Positions 1 to 11,430 of a stretch of DNA of 64,000 nt are shown here, in pieces. How positions within the stretch are numbered: the first letter of the stretch is position 1; each line of letters starts with the position of its first letter. The translations under genes were made by a program, and so were the position numbers. The stretch comes from Deefgea piscis (GTDB lineage Bacteria; Pseudomonadota; Gammaproteobacteria; Burkholderiales; Chitinibacteraceae): positions 3,511,159 through 3,575,158 of the forward strand of contig NZ_CP081149.1 of NCBI RefSeq assembly GCF_019665785.1, in the 5' to 3' direction. A model generated the notes under the pieces. That model was not told where the DNA came from and made no database searches. It was given only the letters and a program-made list of their open reading frames with translations.

Positions 1-2
1 AC

Positions 3-193
3 AGCGGCACCCTTACTAAAGCTCAAGAATCAGTCAAATACATGCTGCTAGGGATTGACCCTAGTCAAGCAAAGGGGCTTGATTCTAGCGATAAAGGGGG
101 CTCAAAGCAACTCAAAGCCATAAAAGCACGGCAATCGGGGGAAACCCCAAGAAAGGGGCATATTGGGAGGTGAAGATTGACGAAAATACTTAA
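3..193 (+). CDS. C-terminal fragment of an unrecognised protein, truncated by the window edge
   Basis: An open frame enters from the window edge and runs in frame 3 to a TGA near 173. At the G5 run (137-141) one extra G would move it into a frame ending NPKKGAYWEVKIDENT at the TAA at 191-193, which looks more protein-like than the tail read directly. The lysine-rich segment before it has no motif I know. I do not recognise the family. Both the frameshift and the assignment as coding are inference from short sequence. Confidence 0.35.
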
Positions 194-261
194 TAAATCA
201 GTCAGTTTGCGCAAAACATTCATTCAGAATTCTTCACGCAAACGAACTCAATTTGCCGATT

Positions 262-576
262 TTAGCGGCGTTTTGATAGCTCACTACGCTCAATCGCAAT
301 GGCGATCAAATAATGGATAATATCGCGGTCATGACCGATTTTTTCGATGCATGCGGCGCGCAAACGATCGACTAAATATTGCTCAGGCGAATCAATCACG
401 CGAGCAAATCGATTGTATTTAAACTGCGAATTACCGACGATCTCTTCCAAAACGTCTAAACGCTCAGGTTGATTATTGCGTAAGCGATACATTTTGCTTT
501 TGGCTAACACTTTACGCTCATGATTGGGCCGTAAAATCACATGCCAATTGCTCGGCTCGTTTTGAACTTCTTCCAT
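262..576 (-). CDS. hypothetical protein, 104 aa
   Basis: This small ORF encodes a charged, soluble protein with no signal peptide or membrane segment. An AGGGATGAG purine stretch sits just before the ATG at 576, which supports translation. The protein is rich in Arg, Lys, Glu and Ile. The C-terminal half, from residue about 60 (DSPEQYLVDRLRAACIEKIG), looks helical. I do not recognise the family. It lies 12 bp downstream of another small leftward ORF (589-783), so the two may be cotranscribed. No function is assigned. Confidence 0.5.
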   Translation of the reverse strand: MEEVQNEPSNWHVILRPNHERKVLAKSKMYRLRNNQPERLDVLEEIVGNSQFKYNRFARVIDSPEQYLVDRLRAACIEKIGHDRDIIHYLIAIAIERSELSKRR

Positions 577-588
577 TTGGTCTCATCC

Positions 589-783
589 CTACTTAAGCCA
601 GTAGCCGACAGCAGCGTCGACAACACCAGCGTGATCATTTCCGCCCGCCACAAACAGTGTAGGCAAAAATATGAATGCTTCGATTATACGACCAATTGGC
701 AATGCCGAAAGATAATCCGTCTTGAACGACCAATACTCTGCAGCCAGAACCTCTAACTGATGCGCTCGGATGCGCCGCAACAT
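589..783 (-). CDS. small hypothetical protein, 64 aa
   Basis: A short leftward ORF lies immediately upstream of the 104-aa ORF. A GAGGG stretch about a dozen bases before the ATG could serve as a ribosome-binding site. The middle part (YLSALPIGRIIEAFIFLPTL) is hydrophobic and could be a single membrane segment. No family is recognised. It could be a spurious ORF, because length and spacing are its only support. Confidence 0.3.
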   Translation of the reverse strand: MLRRIRAHQLEVLAAEYWSFKTDYLSALPIGRIIEAFIFLPTLFVAGGNDHAGVVDAAVGYWLK

Positions 784-918
784 AGTGACAAAATACCCTC
801 AAGTAGCATAAAAAACTTTAAATATAATCAAATTCTAATATAACATGCTGAAATATATTCAAACCTTACACATTCATTTTCTTCCTCTTCACGACCATCT
901 AAAGCGAGCTAGCAGCAG

Positions 919-2577
919 TTGAACCGTTCCCTATATACCCCGATTTTATTAGGCTTTCTAACCGCTTGTGGCGGCACTGAATCACCAAACCCAGAGCAAC
1001 CCGGTATTGGCGTCAACCCAATACCCAGCTTAGCCCCCGTACCGAGCGCCTCTCCAATACCGAGTGCTTCTCCAGCGCCTAGCTTGCCACCGGTAGCCAC
1101 ACTGCCGACCACACCCTGTAACGATGGTAGTTGCCTTGAGGATGACCTTTTTACCAACCAGCAAGAAGATCTATTACTTAATGATTTCTCGTTTCGCAAA
1201 CGCCTCATTCAAGAAAACATGATTCCCTATCTGGATCTGGACGATCCGCGAGTCATTGATTATATTCGCGAGCCGACTACTTCTTATAACAATGCTTCTG
1301 CCAAAGGCAATGACCAAGCCAGTACCAAAAAAGAAGATCTAGTTCGCTGGTACCGAGATATCCGGCATGGGATTGCTGATAATCCGTTCCGAGAATTTGA
1401 TGGTGGCGCTATTTTCAAACACCCTCCGGTATTTGCAAGCCAAGCCCCCTTCAATACGGCCGACCATGATGTTGGCGTCTATAAGCGGGAGTTTCTGGAA
1501 AATCGTTTAGATTTTTATAATTTCTTTCGTGCGCTGTATGGTGCTCAGCGCTCGTATATCTCCAACTATAAACAAACGACCACCCAAGCTGGCGCATGGC
1601 TTGGCCGTCAAGTGGTACCCGAAGGAGGCAGCGGCCATTATCCAAGTTGGACCATCGCCAATGAAAAATACGGCATCAAGAAAGCCACCTTTGAGGCGGG
1701 CTACCATAGTCGCTCCAGTGCCAATATCCAAGTTGGGGGTACCGGTGGTGACCAGAGTAATTTGAACCACTTTATGAGTAATGAGCGCTTATCTGCTATT
1801 TGGAATGAGGGCGAATGGGATAGTATGGCCGCCCTCGGGCATCGCCATGTGTTCTTAGATGAATCCAGCAAGGACATTGGCTTTGGGGTGTACAACTGGT
1901 CCTTAGTTTGGACCGTGTGGGGCAGTAATCCAGAAAAAAACTGGGGCTGGAATAGCCTAACGGAGAAAGCTTACTACACTAAATATCCTGCCGCGACAGC
2001 GCAACAAGGGGTTGAAATGTGGCACTCGCATGGCTACTACCCATTCTTTGCGACCTCATGGACCAACCAATCAATTAATGCCAAATTATTACCCGCCTAT
2101 ATCACGCCACTCACACCAGGTGAGCAAGTCAAACTTAAAATTGAACTGTTTCACAGCCAAAAAGACGGCGATTTATCGGTCGGCAGCCCGATTCTGGGTG
2201 CCCCTGTACTCGGCTTTGAACTCTCAGATATTCAAGGCACAGGCGCTGATCAAGGTGGAGAATCGCCCGTTGGCGCCTCTGTTTCCGGCGGCAAAGATTG
2301 GGTCGGCGCATTGCCAACTCATCCGTTTGGTGGTCGATGGCACTTCACAGCCCCGAAGGCCAACCAGCTACAATTTCGCATGCCAGAAAAAATGTGGCAA
2401 ACCATCACTGATGGCTTTAACAAGGCCGCACCCGAGCAAAAAAACTACTACACCGTACGCTATACATTCACCACCAACGGTAATGGCTTAAAGATTGTGA
2501 AGCCGTTTTATATGAACCAAACGATTGGTGCGCAATTAATATTGCAAACCACTTATTTTGATATGAGCCGCGAATAG
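919..2577 (+). CDS. CAP (SCP-like) domain lipoprotein, 552 aa
   Basis: The N-terminus has a short hydrophobic stretch ending in the lipobox LTAC, with Cys17 as the predicted lipidated residue. A Pro/Ser-rich spacer follows (about residues 24-62), then a large extracytoplasmic region. A CAP/SCP-like domain is visible from about residue 195 to 320: NFFRALYGAQ resembles the first helix, GHYPSW the HYP motif, and AALGHRHVFLDESSKDIGFG the conserved GHR...IGFG block of bacterial CAP proteins. The remaining 220 residues look beta-rich and are unassigned. The start is TTG; no in-frame ATG precedes the signal. The gene stands alone, convergent with gltBD. Bacterial CAP proteins have varied or unknown roles, so no substrate is proposed. 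Confidence 0.7.
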   Translation: MNRSLYTPILLGFLTACGGTESPNPEQPGIGVNPIPSLAPVPSASPIPSASPAPSLPPVATLPTTPCNDGSCLEDDLFTNQQEDLLLNDFSFRKRLIQENMIPYLDLDDPRVIDYIREPTTSYNNASAKGNDQASTKKEDLVRWYRDIRHGIADNPFREFDGGAIFKHPPVFASQAPFNTADHDVGVYKREFLENRLDFYNFFRALYGAQRSYISNYKQTTTQAGAWLGRQVVPEGGSGHYPSWTIANEKYGIKKATFEAGYHSRSSANIQVGGTGGDQSNLNHFMSNERLSAIWNEGEWDSMAALGHRHVFLDESSKDIGFGVYNWSLVWTVWGSNPEKNWGWNSLTEKAYYTKYPAATAQQGVEMWHSHGYYPFFATSWTNQSINAKLLPAYITPLTPGEQVKLKIELFHSQKDGDLSVGSPILGAPVLGFELSDIQGTGADQGGESPVGASVSGGKDWVGALPTHPFGGRWHFTAPKANQLQFRMPEKMWQTITDGFNKAAPEQKNYYTVRYTFTTNGNGLKIVKPFYMNQTIGAQLILQTTYFDMSRE

Positions 2578-2597
2578 TACAAGCCATGGTAAATACC

Positions 2598-2629
2598 AGC
2601 CCAAAGCCAGCGATTACTGCTTTTGGGCT
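2598..2629 (+). terminator. hairpin just after the CAP lipoprotein gene
   Basis: An 8-bp stem (AGCCCAAA paired with TTTGGGCT) with a loop of about 16 bases lies 20 bp after the stop codon. It lacks a T-run, so it may only stabilise the mRNA end. Confidence 0.35.
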
Positions 2630-2673
2630 AGTAAGGCTAAAAGTCAGTCAATCAACAGCATGTGTATAAAAAC

Positions 2674-2701
2674 AAAAAAGCCAGCATATGCTGGCTTTTT
2701 T
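2674..2701. terminator. bidirectional intrinsic terminator
   Basis: A perfect palindrome (AAAAAAGCCAGCAT followed by its complement) is flanked by A and T runs on both sides. It lies between the convergent CAP lipoprotein gene and gltD and can act for both strands. Confidence 0.85.
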
Positions 2702-2753
2702 CAATGTATTGACCTGTAGACCATAATTAAAAAGCACTACCGGCCAATACCTA

Positions 2754-4217
2754 TCAACGAGGCAGGACTGTTTTGCCCATCAAAAATTGATCGACTTCAC
2801 GTGCGGCTTGGCGGCCTTCGCGGATGGCCCACACAATTAACGATTGACCACGGCGCATATCACCCGCGGCAAACACTTTAGCGACATTGGTTTGATAGCA
2901 AGCATTGCCCTCAGTGCTGGCTTTGGCATTGCCACGCGCATCTTTCTCAACGCCAAAAGCGTCAAGGATGCTGGCAACGGGATGGGTAAAGCCCATAGCC
3001 AAGAATACCAAATCGGCTGGCAGTTCAAATTCACTGCCAGCAATCGGGGTCGGTTTGCCATCTTGCCATGCTAAACGCACCAACTGCACCGCTTTGAGTA
3101 CGCCATTTTCACCGATAAACGCTTGCGTTTGCACCGCGAAATCGCGGTCAGCACCTTCTTCATGACTGCTTGAAGTGCGCATTTTGACCGGCCAATATGG
3201 CCAAACCAGCGGTTTGTTTTCTTGCTCTGGCGGTTGCGGCATTAATTCAAGTTGCGTCACGCTCGCTGCGCCATGACGGTTACTCGTCCCAACGCAGTCA
3301 GAACCGGTATCGCCACCCCCAATCACCACGACGTGTTTACCCGCCGCATGGATAGGATTGGCAGCACCGCCGGCCACTTGTTTGTTTTGCGCAATCAGTA
3401 ATTCCAAAGCGTAATGCACGCCTTTTAGCTCGCGCCCCGCTACGGGTAAATCACGCGGCACTTCTGCGCCACCGGCCAAAATCACCGCATCAAACTGAGC
3501 ATCAAGCTCTGCAGGGGTGATCACCGTTTGCGCATCGCAAACGATACCAGCAGGTATATCTTTAGAACCAATAATGGTATTGGTCTTAAACAAAATACCC
3601 TCGGCTTTTAATTGCGCCAAACGACGATCAATCACCGATTGCTCTAATTTAAAATCAGGAATGCCGTAGCGCAATAAACCACCCACAGCGGCGTTTTTTT
3701 CAAACACCGTCACCGCGTGTCCCGCGCGTGCTAATTGCTGTGCGGCGGCTAAGCCCGCGGGGCCAGAGCCAACGACGGCGACTTTTTTACCGGTTTTAAC
3801 CGTGGCGATTTGCGGTAGCACCCAGCCGTTTTCCCAGCCTTTATCAATGATCGAGCGCTCGATGGATTTAATCCCGACCGGATCATCATTAATGCCCAGC
3901 GTACAGGCCGCTTCGCACGGCGCAGGGCACACACGGCCAGTAAACTCCGGAAAATTATTGGTTGAATGCAACACATCCAAGGCCGTTTTCCAGTCTTGGT
4001 GGTACACCAAATCGTTAAAATCAGGGATCACATTGTTGACTGGGCAACCGTTATTACAAAACGGAATGCCGCAGTCCATGCAGCGTGCGCCTTGCAATTT
4101 GGCTTTGTCATCGCTTAATGCTGGAACAAATTCCCGATAATGCGTTAGGCGCTGGGCCACCGGCTCGTAACTGTCTTTAACGCGTTCAATTTCTAAAAAT
4201 CCAGTTGGCTTGCCCAT
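2754..4217 (-). CDS. gltD: glutamate synthase [NADPH] small (beta) subunit
   Basis: GltD passes electrons from NADPH through FAD and iron-sulfur clusters to GltB for reductive synthesis of glutamate from glutamine and 2-oxoglutarate. The N-terminal part has the cysteine motifs [13 protein letters not shown] (about residue 47) and CPAPCEAAC, which bind 4Fe-4S clusters. A FAD-binding Rossmann motif ([15 protein letters not shown], about residue 147) and a second nucleotide motif ([13 protein letters not shown], about 298) follow. At 487 aa it matches the family. Its ATG overlaps the gltB TAA by one base, so translation is probably coupled. It is the last gene before a strong terminator. Confidence 0.97.
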   Translation of the reverse strand: MGKPTGFLEIERVKDSYEPVAQRLTHYREFVPALSDDKAKLQGARCMDCGIPFCNNGCPVNNVIPDFNDLVYHQDWKTALDVLHSTNNFPEFTGRVCPAPCEAACTLGINDDPVGIKSIERSIIDKGWENGWVLPQIATVKTGKKVAVVGSGPAGLAAAQQLARAGHAVTVFEKNAAVGGLLRYGIPDFKLEQSVIDRRLAQLKAEGILFKTNTIIGSKDIPAGIVCDAQTVITPAELDAQFDAVILAGGAEVPRDLPVAGRELKGVHYALELLIAQNKQVAGGAANPIHAAGKHVVVIGGGDTGSDCVGTSNRHGAASVTQLELMPQPPEQENKPLVWPYWPVKMRTSSSHEEGADRDFAVQTQAFIGENGVLKAVQLVRLAWQDGKPTPIAGSEFELPADLVFLAMGFTHPVASILDAFGVEKDARGNAKASTEGNACYQTNVAKVFAAGDMRRGQSLIVWAIREGRQAAREVDQFLMGKTVLPR

Positions 4218-7200
4218 TATGCAATCTCCTTCACTGCGGCTGCGGCATTCACATTCGCTGCGGCCATTTCGTTTAATGCCCGGCGATATTCATTCGGAAA
4301 CACTTTCACAAACGCCGCACGGCTCACTGGCCAATCTTGCAGCAACTGGCTGGCACGAGCGCTGCCGCTTAACTCAGCGTGGCGAGCGATCAAAGCTTTG
4401 AGCTGGGTTTCATCGGCAAGGTCATTGTGCAACGGTGCGGCTTGTTCCGCTGCGGGTAGCACACGCTCTAGCGCGACTTGCGCCATATTGCAGCGCCCAG
4501 CAAACACGCCGTCTGGATCATAAACATACGCTATGCCACCCGACATCCCGGCGGCAAAATTGCGCCCAGTTTGCCCCAGAACAACGACGGTACCACCGGT
4601 CATGTATTCACAACCATGGTCGCCCAAGCCTTCAACCACCGCCGTGGCACCGGAATTACGCACGGCAAACCGCTCGCCACCGACACCGGCAAAGAAGGCT
4701 TCACCGGCAATCGCGCCAAATAGTACGGTATTGCCAACGATGATGTTTTCCCAGGTTTTGCCGCTAAATGCTGCATTTGGACGAATCACAATCCGCCCGC
4801 CCGACAAGCCTTTACCGACATAATCATTACCTTCACCGGTTAAGGTGATGGTGATGCCGCGCGCCAAGAAGGCGGCAAAACTTTGCCCAGCAGTGCCGTG
4901 TAGCGCCACTTGCAGCGTGTCTTCCGGCAAGCCCGCGTGGCCATAACGACGTGCCACTTCACCCGAGAGCATTGCGCCGACGGTGCGGTTAATGTTTTTC
5001 ACGGCGAGACTAATTTGGGTCACTTCACCGCGTTCCAGCGCTGGAGCCGCTTGCGCCAATAATTGATTGTCGAGCGCTTTGTTTAGGCCATGATCTTGTA
5101 CTTCGGCGTGCAAACGAGAGACTTCTGGCCCGGCTTTGGGCTGGTAGAAAATCTTGCTAAAGTCCAGACCCTTGGTCTTCCAATGGTCTACCCCTGCTTG
5201 TTTATCGAGTAAATCAGAACGGCCAATCAATTCATCTATGGTGCGAACGCCCATTTCGGCCATGATTTGGCGCGCCTCTTCGGCAACGAAGAAGAAGTAA
5301 TTCACCACATGCTCAGGCTGACCCGAAAAACGCTGACGCAGCACTGGATCTTGCGTCGCCACGCCGACTGGGCAAGTGTTCAGATGGCATTTGCGCATCA
5401 TGATGCAGCCCTCCACCACCAACGGCGCTGTGGCAAAACCGAATTCATCCGCACCGAGCAAAGCACCAATCACCACGTCGCGACCGGTTTTCATTTGGCC
5501 GTCAACCTGCACCCGAACTCGACCGCGTAGCTTATTGAGCACCAGCGTTTGCTGGGTTTCAGCCAGTCCCAATTCCCACGGACCACCCGCATGCTTGATC
5601 GACGATTGCGGTGAAGCACCGGTACCGCCGTCATGACCGGCAATCACCAAGTGGTCGGCTTTGGCTTTAGTCACCCCTGCCGCCACGGTGCCCACGCCCA
5701 CTTCTGCGACCAATTTCACCGAAATCGACGCCACTGGGTTGACGTTTTTCAAATCGTGAATCAGCTGCGCCAAATCTTCGATCGAATAAATATCATGATG
5801 CGGCGGTGGCGAAATCAAACCCACGCCCGGCACTGAATGGCGCAATTTACCGATGTATTCCGAAACCTTATGGCCCGGAAGTTGACCGCCTTCACCAGGC
5901 TTGGCGCCTTGCGCCATTTTGATCTGAATTTGATCGGCGTTCACCAAGTATTCCGTGGTGACACCAAAACGGCCCGATGCTACCTGCTTAATGGCGGATC
6001 TCAGGCTATCGCCTTCTTTAAACGTGTAATCACGCTCGATGCGGCTCTTACCAATCACTTCAGACAGCGTTTGACCCGCTTTTAGCGCTCCAAATCGCGC
6101 CGCGTCTTCGCCACCTTCACCGGTATTGGATTTGCCGCCAATGCGGTTCATTGCAATTGCCAACGTTGAATGCGCTTCAGTCGAAATCGAACCCAGCGAC
6201 ATCGCGCCGGTGGCAAAACGTTTCACGATTTCTGCTGCCGATTCAACTTCTGCCAAAGGCACAGGCGCGCCTGCTGGTTTAATCTCAAACAGGCCACGTA
6301 GCGTCAGGTGACGCTTACTTTGGTCGTTAATCAGCGCGGCGTATTCTTTGTACGTTGAATACGAGTTGCTGCGTGTTGCGTGCTGCAATTTGGCAATCGA
6401 ATCGGGCGTCCACAAATGGTCTTCACCGCGAATCCTAAAGGCATATTCGCCACCAGCATCGAGCTGATTGGCGAGCACCGGATCAGTACCAAATGCCGAG
6501 GTATGTAGCCGCACAGCCTCTTCAGCAATGTCAAACAGGCCAATACCCTCAACATTACTTGCCGTGCCGGTAAAGTATTTTTTCACCACTGATTTTTGCA
6601 AACCAATCGCTTCAAAAATCTGCGCGCCGGTGTACGACATATACGTTGAGATGCCCATTTTCGACATCACTTTCATCAAGCCCTTACCCACAGCTTTGAT
6701 AAAGTTTTTCTGATATTTCGCTGCCAGTTCTGCGTCGCCGCCATTGGCATACGCCAAATCCGCCAGCGTCGCCAAGGTCAAATACGGATACACCGCTTCT
6801 GCGCCATAGCCGCCGAGCAAGGCGATATGGTGCGTTTCCCGCGCTGAGCCGGTTTCAACCACCAAACCAGTGCTGGTGCGCAGACCGCGCTTCACCAAGT
6901 GCTGATGAATCGCCGAGGTGGCCAGCAAGGCCGGAATCGCCACGTGCGTGGCATCCATCGCCCGATCAGAAACGATCAGAATATTGGCGCCTGATTTAAC
7001 GGCGTCTTCTGCTTCGGCGACCAAAGACGCCAAGCGCGCTTCAACGCCTTCTTTACCCCAAGCAACGGGGTAGCAGATATCGAGTTGATGCGAATAAAAC
7101 TTACCGCCAGTGTATTGGCCGATATTGCGGATTTTTTCAAACTGCGCGCTCGACAATACCGGTTGCGCAACTTCCAGACGAATCGGTGGATTGATGTCGG

Positions 7201-8881
7201 TGGTGCCAAGTAGATTCGGTTTCGGGCCGATAAACGACACCAAAGACATCACCATTTCTTCACGAATCGGATCGATCGGTGGATTGGTCACTTGAGCAAA
7301 TAATTGCTTGAAGTAGTGATACAGCGGCTTGTTTTTGCGCGACAACACCGTGAGCGCAGCGTCATTGCCCATTGAGCCCGTTGGTTCTTCACCAGCTTTG
7401 GCCATCGGCTCCAAAATGAACTTGAGGTCTTCTTGCGTGTAACCAAAGGCTTGCTGTTGATCGAGCAGCGAGTGGGCATCAGGCAGTGGGAAACTCACCT
7501 CGCCATCGTCGCCTTCGATGTCATCGAGCTTAATGCGGATTTTTTCAATCCATTCGCGATATGGCTTGGCGTTGGCGAGGCTGTCTTTCAGCTCTTTATC
7601 ATCGATAATCCGGCCTTGCTCTAAGTCGATCAAGAACATCTTGCCTGGCTGCAAACGCCATTTTTTATTAATGCGCTCTTCACTAATCGGCAACACACCC
7701 GATTCAGACGCCATCACCACCAAATCATCGTTGGTGACTAAATAACGTGCAGGACGCAGGCCGTTACGATCGAGCGTTGCGCCGATTTGGCGACCGTCGG
7801 TAAACGCCACTGCGGCAGGGCCATCCCAAGGTTCCATCATCGCGGCGTGATATTCGTAGAAGGCGCGGCGATTTTCATCCATTTCGCCGTTACGTTCCCA
7901 AGCTTCAGGAATCATCATCATCATCGCTTGCGCTAGCGAATAACCGCCCATCACCAAGAGTTCGAGCGCATTATCAAACGATGCCGAATCCGATTGCCCT
8001 GGATAAATCAGCGGCCAGATTTTATCGATGTCTTTACCCAGCACCGGCGAGCTAATGGCTTTTTCACGCGCGCGAATCCAGTTCACATTGCCACGCAAAG
8101 TGTTGATTTCGCCGTTATGCGCGATATAACGGAATGGATGGGCTAAATCCCAAGTTGGGAAGGTATTGGTCGAGAAACGTTGATGCACTAAGGCTAGTGC
8201 CGAGATACAGGCGGGATCTTGCAAATCTAGGTAATACTCGCCCACTTGGTCAGCGAGCAATAAACCTTTGTAATTGATAGTTCGAGCGGAACACGACGGA
8301 ATGTAATACTCGCCACCGTATTTAAGCTTTAAAGCGCGAATGGCATGGCTGGCACGTTTGCGAATGATATACAGTTTGCGCTCTAGCGCATCGGTCACCA
8401 AAACATCATTGCCACGACCAATAAAGAGTTGGCGAATCACCGGCTCGGTGGCGCGAATCAATGGCGACATCGGCATGTCGTGGTTAACGGGGACATCACG
8501 CCAACCCAACACCACTTGTTTTTCGGCGCGAACCGCGCGCTCGATTTCTTCTTCACAGGCGGCGCGGGCTGCAGCTTCTTGTGGCAAGAAGCACATGGCT
8601 ACACCGTAATCGCCCATTGGCGGTAAAACAATACCCTGGGTGAGTGTCACCTTGCGAAATAGCGCATCAGGGATCTGGATCAATATACCTGCACCATCCC
8701 CCGCTAAAGCATCCGCACCCACTGCGCCGCGATGGTCAATATTTTTTAGAATGAGCAAACCTTGCTCAATAATATGATGGCTTTTTTGGCCTTTGATGTG
8801 AGCAACAAAACCCACGCCGCAAGCGTCATGTTCATTGGCGGGGTCGTACATCCCCTGCTCGTTAGGAAATGCCATGTCCAT
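4217..8881 (-). CDS. gltB: glutamate synthase [NADPH] large (alpha) subunit
   Basis: GltB hydrolyses glutamine at an N-terminal Ntn amidotransferase domain and channels ammonia to an FMN/3Fe-4S synthase domain, where it is added to 2-oxoglutarate. Cys21 (HDACGVGF) is the expected nucleophile exposed by propeptide removal. [15 protein letters not shown], with the cysteine before it (CIMMRK), is the 3Fe-4S motif. The C-terminal repeats rich in Gly ([21 protein letters not shown]) form the GXGXG domain. The frame is open to 8929, but AGGAA lies seven bases before the ATG at 8881, giving a 1554-aa product of normal size. The 175-bp region upstream shows no operator I can name. Confidence 0.96.
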   Translation of the reverse strand: MDMAFPNEQGMYDPANEHDACGVGFVAHIKGQKSHHIIEQGLLILKNIDHRGAVGADALAGDGAGILIQIPDALFRKVTLTQGIVLPPMGDYGVAMCFLPQEAAARAACEEEIERAVRAEKQVVLGWRDVPVNHDMPMSPLIRATEPVIRQLFIGRGNDVLVTDALERKLYIIRKRASHAIRALKLKYGGEYYIPSCSARTINYKGLLLADQVGEYYLDLQDPACISALALVHQRFSTNTFPTWDLAHPFRYIAHNGEINTLRGNVNWIRAREKAISSPVLGKDIDKIWPLIYPGQSDSASFDNALELLVMGGYSLAQAMMMMIPEAWERNGEMDENRRAFYEYHAAMMEPWDGPAAVAFTDGRQIGATLDRNGLRPARYLVTNDDLVVMASESGVLPISEERINKKWRLQPGKMFLIDLEQGRIIDDKELKDSLANAKPYREWIEKIRIKLDDIEGDDGEVSFPLPDAHSLLDQQQAFGYTQEDLKFILEPMAKAGEEPTGSMGNDAALTVLSRKNKPLYHYFKQLFAQVTNPPIDPIREEMVMSLVSFIGPKPNLLGTTDINPPIRLEVAQPVLSSAQFEKIRNIGQYTGGKFYSHQLDICYPVAWGKEGVEARLASLVAEAEDAVKSGANILIVSDRAMDATHVAIPALLATSAIHQHLVKRGLRTSTGLVVETGSARETHHIALLGGYGAEAVYPYLTLATLADLAYANGGDAELAAKYQKNFIKAVGKGLMKVMSKMGISTYMSYTGAQIFEAIGLQKSVVKKYFTGTASNVEGIGLFDIAEEAVRLHTSAFGTDPVLANQLDAGGEYAFRIRGEDHLWTPDSIAKLQHATRSNSYSTYKEYAALINDQSKRHLTLRGLFEIKPAGAPVPLAEVESAAEIVKRFATGAMSLGSISTEAHSTLAIAMNRIGGKSNTGEGGEDAARFGALKAGQTLSEVIGKSRIERDYTFKEGDSLRSAIKQVASGRFGVTTEYLVNADQIQIKMAQGAKPGEGGQLPGHKVSEYIGKLRHSVPGVGLISPPPHHDIYSIEDLAQLIHDLKNVNPVASISVKLVAEVGVGTVAAGVTKAKADHLVIAGHDGGTGASPQSSIKHAGGPWELGLAETQQTLVLNKLRGRVRVQVDGQMKTGRDVVIGALLGADEFGFATAPLVVEGCIMMRKCHLNTCPVGVATQDPVLRQRFSGQPEHVVNYFFFVAEEARQIMAEMGVRTIDELIGRSDLLDKQAGVDHWKTKGLDFSKIFYQPKAGPEVSRLHAEVQDHGLNKALDNQLLAQAAPALERGEVTQISLAVKNINRTVGAMLSGEVARRYGHAGLPEDTLQVALHGTAGQSFAAFLARGITITLTGEGNDYVGKGLSGGRIVIRPNAAFSGKTWENIIVGNTVLFGAIAGEAFFAGVGGERFAVRNSGATAVVEGLGDHGCEYMTGGTVVVLGQTGRNFAAGMSGGIAYVYDPDGVFAGRCNMAQVALERVLPAAEQAAPLHNDLADETQLKALIARHAELSGSARASQLLQDWPVSRAAFVKVFPNEYRRALNEMAAANVNAAAAVKEIA

Positions 8882-9103
8882 TCGTCTATTCCTATGCAAT
8901 ATCAATGTCTGAGTAGCAGACTTCACCACATCGTTTAACCGACTTCATCAAGAAAAAATCGCCCAATGGATAAGTGTGCCAGAATAATTTGCTGCTGAAA
9001 AAATAAAAACAATAAACTTAAGCAAAGTCAGGCGAAACACCACTAGCCGAAGCGACATTTATCTTCTATGACAGACCAACAGCCTACATAAAGATTACGA
9101 AAA

Positions 9104-10201
9104 ATGTCCACAAAAACCGCTTATTTACTTGCAATTGCAATAATAAATTGCATAATCAGCAGCCTGATTGCCTCAGTTTGGTGGCAAGGTCTATTGCTTG
9201 GTGGGCTAATAGGCGGCGCATTGCTCATTAACCAGCAGCAAAATCACGCGCAACAACGCATTCAAGAGGCGCAGCCGCCCCCATCGGTTCACAATGAATT
9301 GCCTTTATTATTGGTGGATTTACTGCCGCTTTGGCATCGCAATTTAGGCTTGGCGCGCGATCAAAGCCAAGAGGCGGTGGATAAATTAGCAGCGCATTTT
9401 TCCGATATTATCGATAGTTTGGGGGGCACGATTCGCTTGGCTTCGGATGATGCACATGGCGGTAATGTCATTGCCACCATCCATCGCTCTGAGGCGCAAC
9501 TGAATAATATTGTCAAAGCACTCGAGCAAGTGCTCAAAGATCGCGCCTCGCTCTTGGTTGAGCTAGAAGGCCTGGGGCAATTTAATACTGAACTCAAACA
9601 AATGGCGACTTCAGTGGCTGAAATCGCTGGGCAAACTAATTTATTGGCACTCAATGCAGCGATTGAAGCCGCGCGCGCTGGTGAAGCGGGTCGGGGTTTT
9701 GCGGTGGTGGCCGATGAGGTCCGTAAATTGTCAACACTCTCTGGCGAAACCGGTCAGCATATTCGCAACAAAGTCGAATCGATCAATGCCACGATAGAAG
9801 GTGCTTTAGCGGCAGCCAAAAACCTATCTATCACTGAAGCCTGCATGATCGGAGAGTCAAAAAATATTATTGATGATGTCGTACTCAGCTTTCATCAAAC
9901 GGCAGATCAACTCAATCAAACCGTGCAACAACTCAATACTGAAAGCCAAGCGGTCGCGCAAGAAATCCACGAAGTCTTGGTGCACTTACAATACCAAGAT
10001 CGAATGGGGCAAATCATGGGGCATGTGCAAGGCGATATGGATAAATTACAACAGCTACTGGCCAAACAAAGCCCAATACCTGCGCAAAGTCAGTGGTTGA
10101 ACGAGCTAGAATCGAGCTACACCACCCATGAGCAAAAAACGATACACTCGGGCAAATCGCAGCAAAGTGCTACACGCAGCGCCGGAATTGATTTCTTTTA
10201 A
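9104..10201 (+). CDS. methyl-accepting chemotaxis protein-like signal transducer with no periplasmic domain
   Basis: The first 45 residues form one or two closely spaced membrane segments with no room for a periplasmic sensor. The conserved hairpin tip of the MCP signalling domain is clear ([20 protein letters not shown], then [13 protein letters not shown]). There is no HAMP domain. After the tip the sequence departs from classical receptors, with [16 protein letters not shown], a motif I associate with short MCP-like proteins, and a tail ending GIDFF. The 365 aa are shorter than ligand-binding receptors. The gene is monocistronic, divergent from gltB and convergent with the chemotaxis cluster. 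It probably signals to a CheA/CheW array from the membrane or cytoplasm; the stimulus is unknown. Confidence 0.85.
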   Translation: MSTKTAYLLAIAIINCIISSLIASVWWQGLLLGGLIGGALLINQQQNHAQQRIQEAQPPPSVHNELPLLLVDLLPLWHRNLGLARDQSQEAVDKLAAHFSDIIDSLGGTIRLASDDAHGGNVIATIHRSEAQLNNIVKALEQVLKDRASLLVELEGLGQFNTELKQMATSVAEIAGQTNLLALNAAIEAARAGEAGRGFAVVADEVRKLSTLSGETGQHIRNKVESINATIEGALAAAKNLSITEACMIGESKNIIDDVVLSFHQTADQLNQTVQQLNTESQAVAQEIHEVLVHLQYQDRMGQIMGHVQGDMDKLQQLLAKQSPIPAQSQWLNELESSYTTHEQKTIHSGKSQQSATRSAGIDFF

Positions 10202-10203
10202 AA

Positions 10204-10241
10204 CCACGGCTTGATCCGTTAAAAAATGGATCAAACCGTGG
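10204..10241. terminator. hairpin between two convergent genes
   Basis: CCACGG-TTGATCC pairs with GGATCAA-CCGTGG across an A-rich loop, with one mismatch on each arm. It lies between the MCP stop and the REC-EAL stop and could end transcription from both sides, although the flanking T-runs are weak. Confidence 0.6.
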
Positions 10242-10242
10242 A

Positions 10243-11421
10243 TCAAACTTTGCCACTGAGCGCCGCCTGTTTACTCCAATTGGGTACTTCATCAGCGCTA
10301 ATTAACTCGCCAATCAATGCGCCCGAAACATAATCACAAGCGGCATTTTCTAATCGTTGTAATTGCGCTGCCGTCGTGACATTACTGGCATAGGTTTTCA
10401 GCGATAAATCATGCGCCAGTTGAATACTGTATTTCAGCAATAATTGACTCAAATCTTGATGCTGTGCGCGCTCAATCAAACCGGTGGATAAATGAAACTC
10501 GCTCAATGGCAGCTGGCCCTGTTCTTCGAGCCAAGTAAAGCCTTGCCCACGATCGACATACGCAATACCCACTTCTTTGATCCTAAGTTGCAATAAAGTA
10601 TTCAGAATACTCGCCGCATCGTCGCGCCCTACCCAGCAAGCCACTTCTAATACCACTGAGTTTGCTGGCAGTTGTAATGCATCTAAATCGCCTAAAAACG
10701 TCGGTGCCATCGTATAAGCGGTAAAGGTCGCAAAAGGCAAAGGAATATTCATTACCAAGCGTAATCCATGCCGCTGCCACGATGCCAAATCATTGAGTGC
10801 CTGAGTCATAAAACTATGCGCCAGCGCGGTAAATTGCGGCAAGGCATACAATTGCTCAATCAATGCATCGCGATTTTGCCCAGGAAAAACGCTCTCATCC
10901 CACGTTGGCACCAAACGCAGCCCTTGTAGCATTCGGCTATGTAAATCAATCCGTGGTTGGTAAGCAAAACCAATTAAACCGGCATTCATTGCCGCAATTA
11001 AATCGCCAGGTAAAACCGCACTCAAGGCGGTGTTGGTCCGCGGAGAAAATCCACTTAATGCTGCGCGTAATAAATCGGCAGTCAATGGCTTTTGTACTGA
11101 GCCCACAATATGCAGACCATCACTACGCCCTAAAGAAACCACAGAAGACAGCAATACGGTTTCTCTTGAGCTCACCACTAAAATACCGGCTTGCTGACGG
11201 CTACGCCCCAACTCTTTGAGTAAACCAATGCCATTCACGCCCGGCATTTCTAAGTCGAGCAAGATTAAATCAGGCTTTAGCGTCGGCGCTTTTAATTGCA
11301 ATAAAGCATTCAGGCCATCGTCAGCCGTGGCAATCACCTCCAACTCCAGCTCTCGGCACAAATTAACAGCGTGTCTTCGCTGTACCGAAGAATCATCCAC
11401 CACCATCACTGTTGTTGACAC
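10243..11421 (-). CDS. response regulator receiver protein with a degenerate EAL domain
   Basis: Residues 1-120 form a REC domain with the acidic pocket (VVDDSSVQ), phospho-acceptor aspartate (LILLDLEMPG, about residue 56) and the switch Lys (VQKPL). Residues 150-390 align with EAL phosphodiesterase domains: FAYQPRIDLHSRMLQGLRLV corresponds to the FQPIVDL...GAEALVR opening. The signature Glu-Ala-Leu is replaced by Leu-Arg-Leu, and the later DDFGTG-type metal motif reads YVDRGQGF. c-di-GMP hydrolysis is therefore unlikely; binding or a protein-protein role is more plausible. It follows cheB by 9 bp, so it is probably in the same transcript. Confidence 0.85.
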   Translation of the reverse strand: MSTTVMVVDDSSVQRRHAVNLCRELELEVIATADDGLNALLQLKAPTLKPDLILLDLEMPGVNGIGLLKELGRSRQQAGILVVSSRETVLLSSVVSLGRSDGLHIVGSVQKPLTADLLRAALSGFSPRTNTALSAVLPGDLIAAMNAGLIGFAYQPRIDLHSRMLQGLRLVPTWDESVFPGQNRDALIEQLYALPQFTALAHSFMTQALNDLASWQRHGLRLVMNIPLPFATFTAYTMAPTFLGDLDALQLPANSVVLEVACWVGRDDAASILNTLLQLRIKEVGIAYVDRGQGFTWLEEQGQLPLSEFHLSTGLIERAQHQDLSQLLLKYSIQLAHDLSLKTYASNVTTAAQLQRLENAACDYVSGALIGELISADEVPNWSKQAALSGKV

Positions 11422-11430
11422 AATGACTCC

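Noticed and set aside
1507..1895. Antisense ORFs within the CAP lipoprotein gene
   Set aside because: They have no start signals, and the sense frame has clear domain motifs.
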